Of a DNA stretch of 64,000 nt, positions 57,916 through 64,000 are shown piece after piece. How positions within the stretch are numbered: the first letter of the stretch is position 1; every line of letters begins with the position of its first letter. The DNA is taken from assembly GCA_951217055.1 (NCBI GenBank), contig OX578277.1, forward strand, positions 108,008,514 to 108,072,513, in the 5' to 3' direction. The notes beneath the pieces are model-generated. The model was not told where the DNA came from, did not search any database, and was given only the letters and a program-made list of their open reading frames with translations. The translations under genes and the position numbers were made by a program. The stretch comes from Gerris lacustris. Taxonomy: Eukaryota > Arthropoda > Insecta > Hemiptera > Gerridae.

Positions 57916-58054
57916 ATTTATTTTGTTAGTCGAATGTAGCTCACAGGTGTTCCCATAATTTAACTTTAAATATTGCTGTATTAATACTTTTTTTCTGAAA
58001 AAAACCATTTTACACTTGATTTTTCTCGCGGGGGACTTTTAAAATAAAGACCGA

Positions 58055-58333
58055 AGTAGGGTTGGAACATCGATTTCGATATATCGAAAATATCGATATA
58101 TCGGACCCATAAATATCGATATTTCATATCGATATTGATCTTTCAATATATCTGTAACATCGATATTTCTAGAAAATATCGAAAATCGGAATCCGGTGAC
58201 CTTTTTATCTCTTTTCTGCCCAGCAGAGAAGAAAACTGCCCCGAAGACCAATTTTTTTTTTCTTATCACCTGGGATTACTGGGTAGTTAGGAAGGTTCTC
58301 GATATATCGGGAATATCGATATCCCAACCCTAG
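58055..58333. mobile_element. hAT-type MITE rich in TATCGATA
   Basis: TAGGGTTGGAACATCGATTT at the left pairs with ATCGATATCCCAACCCTA at the right. TATCGATA or ATATCGATATT occurs repeatedly in both flanks. 279 bp. No matching target duplication was found. Confidence 0.7.
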
Positions 58334-58394
58334 TCCAAAGTAAGATCTCATATGCGGATCCATGCAACCCGGTTTTATAATCCATCTTATTGTA

Positions 58395-58690
58395 CTCTAT
58401 CTTCTAAGCAAGCTGATGGACCCACAGAAAGTGAGTACCGTGTTTAGGGGAAGTAACCTTAGTTCTTCAATCGGCAGGATGGCAAAGCCAAAGTTGTTTC
58501 ACCTCAAGCGTGTGCAGCTGCTAATAAGATGAGAAGCGGTTCCATCCTCTTCCTCGCACAGCCTGCAAGCAGATGTAGATGTCGATTTAGTCTACAGTGT
58601 CCAGTAAGAAATCCTGTCAAATGATGAAAGGGTTGTTTTTGAGCGAGAGCAGTGATCTGGTAAGATGCTGAGATGGTTCCCAGATCATTA
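58395..58690 (-). pseudogene. Non-LTR retrotransposon C-terminal remnant, frameshifted
   Basis: In one minus-strand frame the DNA reads LTGHCRLNRHLHL; a short way on, in another frame, it reads CRLCEEEDGTASHLISSC, a C-x2-C-x10-H-x4-C zinc-knuckle-like motif. Both are hallmarks of the last part of Jockey/I-type LINE proteins. The frame change and a likely small deletion between them mean the copy is dead. No 5' part or RT domain is present. Confidence 0.75.
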
Positions 58691-58694
58691 TTTT

Positions 58695-58840
58695 AGATTG
58701 TCGCTTACCTGAAGCACCGTGCATATAGAGACCCGTGGTTGAAATCCCGGCGCTGGAGTCTATTTTTCTCTGTCTGTCTCCCTTTGTTAATAATAATTAT
58801 AATTTGATTAAAATTAAAAATTTAAACTTTCCGTAGTATG
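58695..58840 (+). mobile_element. Second tRNA-like SINE family, copy 1 (head diverged)
   Basis: AGAGACCCGTGGTTGAAATC, then CCGGCGCTGGAGTCTATTTTT, and TGTCTGTCTCCCTTTGTTAA match copy 2. The B-box-like part is mutated (GGTTGAAATCC). Confidence 0.6.
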
Positions 58841-59039
58841 AATACTACCTAAAACCTAAAACTTAAAAATGAAATTTCAAATTGATTGTACAAGGTACAG
58901 GTACTAACTGGGTACTTTATAATTATAAGCGATACTTCTCGGTCTAGTTCTATTGTCGTTAATGTTGACTTCTAGATTAGTGGAAAATTGAAAGCTTAAT
59001 TCGGAACTAGGTATCGTTACTGACAGAGAAAATTATTCT

Positions 59040-59172
59040 TCAGTGAGCCTCAGTTGGTGGAGATACTGGAAATATAGAGGCCCGTGGTTCAAGTCCCGGC
59101 ACTGGAGTCTATTTTTCTCGGTCTGTCTCCCTTTGTTAATAATAATTATAATTTGATTTAAATTAAAAATAT
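59040..59172 (+). mobile_element. Second tRNA-like SINE family, copy 2
   Basis: GCCTCAGTTGGTGGAGATAC (A-box-like) and CGTGGTTCAAGTCCCGG (B box) form a compact tRNA-like head, followed by GTCTATTTTTCTCGGTCTG and an AT-rich TTAATAATAATTATAATTTG tail. No acceptor-stem pairing, so not a tRNA gene. Confidence 0.65.
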
Positions 59173-59717
59173 GTAGTGTTAGTGGAGGTAATCATAAAAT
59201 GTTAAAAGAATTGTTTCCCCACGCAGATGTTTAACATGAAAGGAGGGGAGAAAATAAGTTATAATATAATCGTTAATCGTTAATCTTTTGTAAACGCATA
59301 CCATTTGAGTACGTTATAAGAACGAATGGAAGCTATGTGCCACACTAATTGGTTAACTATTTATAAATCGCATAAAGGCAGTAAATAATTTCCGTGTCTC
59401 TGGGAGTAGTTAGAACAAAAAAAACAAACAAATAAATGCAAAATATATATTTTTTTATAATTTATTTTATGATGTTTATAAAAATAATGATTTCTATGAA
59501 GATTGAGTTAATTTAGAATTATCATCTGTATGTTATTTTATTTCAGATGCTGTGATCTATCTTCCCAGAGGATACCGCATACACATTCCGTAGTGGCTCA
59601 GTACCAGGTCTGAAACAATTTTGTTTTGTAATATTAAATACGATATTATTATAGTATTAAATGAAGCTAAAGCTTATATATAAATTTATTTATTAATTAT
59701 ATTAATTTATATGTAAA
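59173..59717. other. AT-rich DNA with a family C right-end scrap
   Basis: GGAAGCTATGTGCCACACTA at 59329 is the family C right end. The remainder is unassigned. Confidence 0.5.
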
Positions 59718-60065
59718 AATCACAGGGATGGAACTTAAATCCAAGTACTTTTTAGGGTTTCGTAAATTATTAAGCATATACGTTATTATATTATTATGTT
59801 TTATCTCCCCATCCTGCTTTATATGGAAATATAAACAAATTAACGTGGAAGGCCCCCCTCCAAAGAAAATCAAAAAAACTAAAAGTGTTCCAGGTTCAAT
59901 CCCCCCGGGGGGTCACAAGGGTTTTTATCGGTAATGACAACAAGATAAATTAAATTTTTCGAGTAATTTTCATCGCCCTATATTAAGGTATTTGCATTAA
60001 TTATTTAAAAATTTTAGGACTAGTCGTTATATGATGGTGGGGGGGGGGGGACTTTTTCGGGTAAA
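59718..60065. mobile_element. Family H repeat copy
   Basis: AAAAATCACAGGGATGG, CCAAGTACTTTTTAGGGTTT, TTTTCATCGCCCTA and a poly-G tract at 60038-60050 repeat the order of 11546-11935. Confidence 0.7.
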
Positions 60066-60286
60066 TTTTAACTCATAAAACCAATAGGGAATGCAATTTT
60101 TTTTAAACTTATAATATATATAACAATAACTTATAATACATATAACTTACTATAATATATACTAATATAATATATACTTACTACAATATATACTTATATA
60201 CAAAAAAATACAACAATACATACTTACAATATATACTTATATATACTTACTATAATATATACTTACTTATAATATATATATGTATA

Positions 60287-60289
<3 letters not shown>
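60066..60289. repeat. TA-rich low-complexity DNA
   Basis: Irregular TATACTTACTATAATATATA-type steps. Confidence 0.7.
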
Positions 60290-60359
<70 letters not shown>

Positions 60360-60501
60360 AGGCGCCTTCACTCAACTTGGGGGTTCGGTCAGGTAAATAA
60401 AAAACAACTCCAAAACTTTCACATAGCCGACGTTTTGAACCCCCAAGTTGAGTGACGGCGCCTTAAATATACATCTACGGTCGAGCTGAGTGGTGTGGGT
60501 G

Positions 60502-60573
<72 letters not shown>

Positions 60574-60580
60574 TAATGTG
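60290..60580. repeat. Palindrome enclosed by two (TA)n tracts
   Basis: (TA)n at about 60290-60356 and 60504-60570 enclose an inverted repeat: the segment 60355-60386 (with GGCGCCTTCACTCAACTTGG) and its complement at 60437-60470. The minus strand of the right part reads GGGGGTTCAAAACGTCGGC, a degenerate form of the GAAACGTCGG motif of the other palindromes. Confidence 0.7.
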
Positions 60581-60717
60581 ATGTCCTCACACTAAATACT
60601 ACACTACGTATTATATGAAAGTATCCCTTTAACAAATTCAATATAATTTTCAAGAACAATTAAAAAAACTGTCAAAAAACAACTTGACATAATCAAAATA
60701 ATAACAAAACCATTACA
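60570..60717 (-). repeat. Possible 3' LTR (or its start) of the BEL/Pao element
   Basis: On the minus strand a purine-rich GGCCGGGAGGA lies at the end of the coding region, and TGTAATGG begins at 60717 right after it. ACATTAAACA ends at 60570 against (TA)n, so a TG...CA unit of 148 bp fits. The 5' LTR is outside the window, so this cannot be confirmed. Confidence 0.4.
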
Positions 60718-61762
60718 TCCTCCCGGCCTCCTCATTGTTGTCCAGCCCTGCTGCACGTAACAGCATGATTTTTTGAATTGGCCGCTTCAGCTCTCCAACA
60801 GCGGTCTTAACGTCTACTATTCGGACCTTTCCATCGCGCCCAGGATAAACCTTAACGATTATTCCCATAGGCCAACTATTTCGTGGGCTATTTTCATCAG
60901 CAATTATGACGAGGTCATCAATAGTGATATCTCTTTTTGAGGTATGCCATCTTTTTCTATTTACCAGCGTGGGTAAGTATTCTTTAATCCAACGACGCCA
61001 AAATATATCAGCATAATATTGTGCTATACGCCACATTTTTCTATGGTGAAGTTCTTCTCTGGTGAAAAGTCCTGGTACAGCAACATGACAGTCTTTGCCA
61101 ATTAGCAAATGGTTGGGTGTCAAGCTTTCTTCGTCTTGATGGTCAGACGAGACGTATGTTAATGGATGACTGTTAACACTGTGTTCTGCTTCAATCAAGA
61201 ATGTTTGCAGTACTTCTTCCTTTGGAAACTGTTCATTTAAGACTGTCTTCAAAGCAACCTTTACCGAACGTACCATTCGCTCCCAGGTCCCACCCATGTG
61301 AGGTGCCGCTGGGGCGTTAAATAACCAGTTGATGTGGCGTATCGTACAAAAGTCTTGTATTTCTGATTGATTTAACTCCTTTAACGCTGTTCTCATCTCC
61401 TTTTCTGCCCCACGTAGATTTGTTCCATTGTCTGAACACAATTTCAACGGATACCCTCTGCGACAGATGAATCTACGAATGGCCATGACAGCAGCATCAG
61501 TTGTAAGCGATGCTGCAATCTCTAGATGAACTGCTCTAGTCGTCATACAGGTAAATAACACTCCATATCGTTTCTCCCTTCTCCGGCCGACCGTAACGTT
61601 CATAGGTCCAAAATAATCCATTCCGGTTACTGCAAATGCACGTGACTGAGGTGTTACTCTAAAGTCTGGTAAATATCCTTCAATTTGACTTTCGCATTTT
61701 GCATTTTTTTCGTTTGCATAAGACACATAAACGTTGGCAATTCCTGACAGCATTTCGTCCAT
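60713..61762 (-). CDS. BEL/Pao retrotransposon integrase (C-terminal part of pol)
   Basis: 349 codons from an internal ATG at 61762; this Met is probably not a real start because the segment continues the pol frame after a frameshift. The integrase catalytic DDE triad is visible: Asp 49 (GMDYFGP), Asp 111 (CSDNGTN) and Glu 161 (GTWERMVRSVK). The C-terminal third (about 240-340, KMWRIAQYYADIFWRRWIKE, RDITIDDLVIIADEN, then the PMGIIVKVYPGRDG segment) is the DUF5641 region typical of BEL/Pao. It would insert the cDNA into host DNA. The catalytic residues are intact and there is no internal stop. Confidence 0.93.
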   Translation of the reverse strand: MDEMLSGIANVYVSYANEKNAKCESQIEGYLPDFRVTPQSRAFAVTGMDYFGPMNVTVGRRREKRYGVLFTCMTTRAVHLEIAASLTTDAAVMAIRRFICRRGYPLKLCSDNGTNLRGAEKEMRTALKELNQSEIQDFCTIRHINWLFNAPAAPHMGGTWERMVRSVKVALKTVLNEQFPKEEVLQTFLIEAEHSVNSHPLTYVSSDHQDEESLTPNHLLIGKDCHVAVPGLFTREELHHRKMWRIAQYYADIFWRRWIKEYLPTLVNRKRWHTSKRDITIDDLVIIADENSPRNSWPMGIIVKVYPGRDGKVRIVDVKTAVGELKRPIQKIMLLRAAGLDNNEEAGRM

Positions 61763-64000
61763 TTAAAATCCAAAATTTTGATCTTAAGTCGTTTAAGAGT
61801 TGTTCTCTTCCTTGATGATGATTTTTTTCATGGTAATATCTTATCAGTAATTTTGTAAAATAATTCTTTCCATCCATTATTATTGGTTTTCTTGTGTAAT
61901 CTGGTAGAATATCTTTCGCATTTTCAAGACGACCATGTAGTCGTAGTAGGCCGTCATCATCAAGAACGGGGGTTAATTTGAACAATCTACTTGAAGTTTT
62001 AATCGGCGTCTTCTTTCTTAAACTATTTACTTCTTCCGAAAAGCTTTCATATTGTGCTTGAGCAATAAGCACTTTCTCTGCTCTTTCGAATTCTGTCAGA
62101 GTTATTTCTTTTTTAAACCCTTTATTTCGCGTTCTACTTTTTTCTTTACAAATGTTTATAAACACTAGTACCCATGCCATACTTCTTACGAGTCTCAAAT
62201 ACTTTGAAAATCTTTCACACTGCAAGAGGGGTCTAGAGTCTTCTTCCTTTTCTGAAATTTTTAGTACTAAGTCGTTTCTTATTTCTTTGTCGGGTTCATT
62301 ACTTGGCTCTACTACCTGAAATGGCCAGCATTCTTCTTTTTCTTGTAGAAATTCAGGACCTTTTAGCCAGCGTTCTGCTTTTCTTACATCCCACTGGCCT
62401 CGTGTAGCATCGTCTGCTACATTCAGTGATGTTGGCAGCCAATGCCAATCTTCTTTTAATGTCAGTTCGTGTATTTCCCCTATCCTATTTGCCACGAATG
62501 TTTTGAATCGCTTGGGTGTAGATTGAATCCAGCTGTATACAATCTTCGAGTCGGTCCAAAAAAACCTCTTATTGATCTTAGTCTCCTGGCTTTCCTCTAC
62601 TACTGATGCAAGTTGCGAACCCATTACTGCAGCTTGAAGCTCAATTCTTGGTATTGTCATAGGTTTGACTGATGTTACTCGTGCCTTTGCCATTACTATA
62701 GATGTTGAAATGTAGTCGTTTTTCGCTATAAATCTCAGATATGATACTGCAGCATAACCTTTTTCGCTTCCATCACAAAAAGTGTGCAACTGCACCTCAC
62801 TTGTTTCTTTAGAATGAAATCCATACCATCGTGGAATTGTGATGCTTTTGATGTTATGTAATTCGGCTGCCCATGCTACCCATTTATTAAAAAGACTTGT
62901 GCTTATAACATCGTCCCATCCAATTTTTTCAGCCCACACTTGTTGTAGCAGCATCCTTCCTTGTATCGTTATAGGCGACAATATACCGAGTGGATCATAA
63001 ACAGACATGACTACCTTGAGCACTTCTCTCTTGGTTGGTGCGGTTGTTTTCTTAAGTATAGATTCGTATTTACATAACACTCTATCAGAAAAGCTTAAGT
63101 AATCCGTTTTCGGGTTCCAGACCAAACCTAGAACTCGTTCTGCGGTTGGCCAACGATCAAATTCTAACTCTGCGACCGTTTTAGCCCGAAGTTCTATGGG
63201 AATCCCCTCAATTATTTTTGCTGAATTACTCATCCAATTTCGCATGTAGAAATTTCCTCGTTTATAGCAGTTAACTACTTGATCTACTACATCTATAGCT
63301 TCTTTTTCCGTGTCAAAGCTACCTAAATAGTCGTCCATGTAGTGATTTTTGTAGACTGCTTGTACAGCAGCAGGAAATTCTCTCGAATTTTTGTCGGCAT
63401 TTTTTCTAGTAACGAAAATGGCACAACTAGGTGAACAAGCAGAGCCAAATATCATCGCTTGCATTTGATATACCTTTGGTGGTAGTGATCTATCTTTACC
63501 ACGCCACAAAAATCGCTGTGCAACCTGATCTTCAGGTTTGATTTTAACCCGTAAAAACATTTCTTCAATATCCCCTACTACTGCAAACCTTTTTTCTCGA
63601 AAGGATTGTATGACTCCCGGTACTGAGTTGAGTAAGTCAGGCCCAGTTATTAGATTGTCATTAAAGGATACTCCATTTGATTTAGCCCGAGCATCAAACA
63701 CAAATCGAAATTTATCTGGCTTACCTGGATGCTTTACAGCAAAATGTGGCAAATACCATGTTTTTTCGGGCTCGATTCGTGATTCTTCGTCACCAAGTAT
63801 TCGGGCATATCCTTTCTTCACGAAACTTTCAATTTGTTCACAATACTTTTTAGCAAATATGTCATCTTTGTCCATTTTCTTTTCGACTGAGTAAAGTCTT
63901 CGAAGCGCGGTTGTCTTGCTTTCCGGTAGCCTTGTATTTTCATTTTTCCATAGAAGTCCAATTTCCCAATGTTTATCTTCTAATTGTTTGCACGTCGTTT
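61680..64000 (-). CDS. BEL/Pao pol: reverse transcriptase, RNase H, integrase zinc finger; partial
   Basis: The frame is open to the window edge (in frame from 63998), beyond the ATG at 63875; the Gag and protease parts lie outside. Numbered from that Met: RT block with Asp 102 (VVGDIEEMF) and YMDDY at 179-183, the BEL/Pao variant of the RT box; RNase H with Asp 368 (FCDGS), Glu 412 (IELQAA), Asp 442 (TDSK) and Asp 488/489 (NVADDATRG). Near the end is the H2C2 integrase zinc finger (YHEKNHHQG, then CQRLCVLCKRK). The frame stops at 61680 just past the zinc finger. A run of A residues at about 61695-61701 is where the frame is lost; the integrase continues in another frame overlapping by 83 bp. 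Confidence 0.94.
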   Translation of the reverse strand, partial: TTCKQLEDKHWEIGLLWKNENTRLPESKTTALRRLYSVEKKMDKDDIFAKKYCEQIESFVKKGYARILGDEESRIEPEKTWYLPHFAVKHPGKPDKFRFVFDARAKSNGVSFNDNLITGPDLLNSVPGVIQSFREKRFAVVGDIEEMFLRVKIKPEDQVAQRFLWRGKDRSLPPKVYQMQAMIFGSACSPSCAIFVTRKNADKNSREFPAAVQAVYKNHYMDDYLGSFDTEKEAIDVVDQVVNCYKRGNFYMRNWMSNSAKIIEGIPIELRAKTVAELEFDRWPTAERVLGLVWNPKTDYLSFSDRVLCKYESILKKTTAPTKREVLKVVMSVYDPLGILSPITIQGRMLLQQVWAEKIGWDDVISTSLFNKWVAWAAELHNIKSITIPRWYGFHSKETSEVQLHTFCDGSEKGYAAVSYLRFIAKNDYISTSIVMAKARVTSVKPMTIPRIELQAAVMGSQLASVVEESQETKINKRFFWTDSKIVYSWIQSTPKRFKTFVANRIGEIHELTLKEDWHWLPTSLNVADDATRGQWDVRKAERWLKGPEFLQEKEECWPFQVVEPSNEPDKEIRNDLVLKISEKEEDSRPLLQCERFSKYLRLVRSMAWVLVFINICKEKSRTRNKGFKKEITLTEFERAEKVLIAQAQYESFSEEVNSLRKKTPIKTSSRLFKLTPVLDDDGLLRLHGRLENAKDILPDYTRKPIIMDGKNYFTKLLIRYYHEKNHHQGREQLLNDLRSKFWILNGRNAVRNCQRLCVLCKRKKCKMRKSN

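Noticed and set aside
63538..63894. 118-codon plus-strand frame
   Set aside because: Antisense shadow of the BEL/Pao reverse transcriptase.

Overview
The window is animal nuclear DNA, most probably from an insect. It is AT-rich, rich in (TA)n microsatellites and poly-G/C tracts, has intron-containing coding DNA, and is dominated by transposable-element debris: BEL/Pao, non-LTR, piggyBac-like, hAT-like and Penelope-like signatures plus tRNA-derived SINEs. No bacterial operon, rRNA operon or CRISPR array is visible. The exact species cannot be told from the sequence alone.

The one host gene I can assemble with confidence lies on the minus strand at 42970-46698. It is a three-exon gene for a 70-residue secreted single-domain Kazal-type protease inhibitor: a signal-peptide exon at 46639-46698, a Kazal-core exon at 43720-43822 and a last exon at 42970-43019. 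Splice sites and phases all agree, and AATAAA signals lie about 120 bp past the stop. Its exons are too short to stand out as long open frames. Both introns carry transposon copies.

Transposon coding regions: a 5'-truncated non-LTR reverse transcriptase (14891-16516, minus); the C-terminal end of another non-LTR element (49601-50035, minus) inserted with a 12-bp target duplication; a frameshifted non-LTR remnant (58395-58690, minus); and the pol of a BEL/Pao element (60713-64000, minus) that runs off the right edge and carries one frameshift at the RT/RNase H to integrase boundary.

Layout: 1-4.7 kb holds an 84-bp tandem array, a 286-bp-arm foldback and a tRNA SINE with target duplications. 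4.7-13 kb is AT-rich intergenic DNA with several inverted-repeat elements. 13.3-16.8 kb is the non-LTR element between identical direct repeats. 17-24 kb has a piggyBac-like MITE, family A and B copies and a large palindrome with hammerhead-like cores. 24-26 kb is a nested pair of hAT-like elements. 26-33.3 kb has tandem repeat families, a three-unit family A array and a long-inverted-repeat element whose arms contain a 5S-rRNA-like segment. 33.8-42.5 kb has further inverted-repeat elements, AT-rich DNA and a SINE. 43-46.7 kb is the Kazal gene. 48-60 kb is again dense in MITEs, palindromes and fragments, and 60.6-64 kb is the BEL/Pao element.

Family letters used in the entries are local names. 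Family A: about 585 bp, TIR-like ends plus a tRNA-like B box. Family B: ends reading AGGGTCCGTAGG and its complement. Family C: about 600 bp, containing GGAAGCTATGTGCCAC. Family D: TACGTTTTTA ends. Family E: about 150-bp segments. Family H: poly-G-containing tandem elements.
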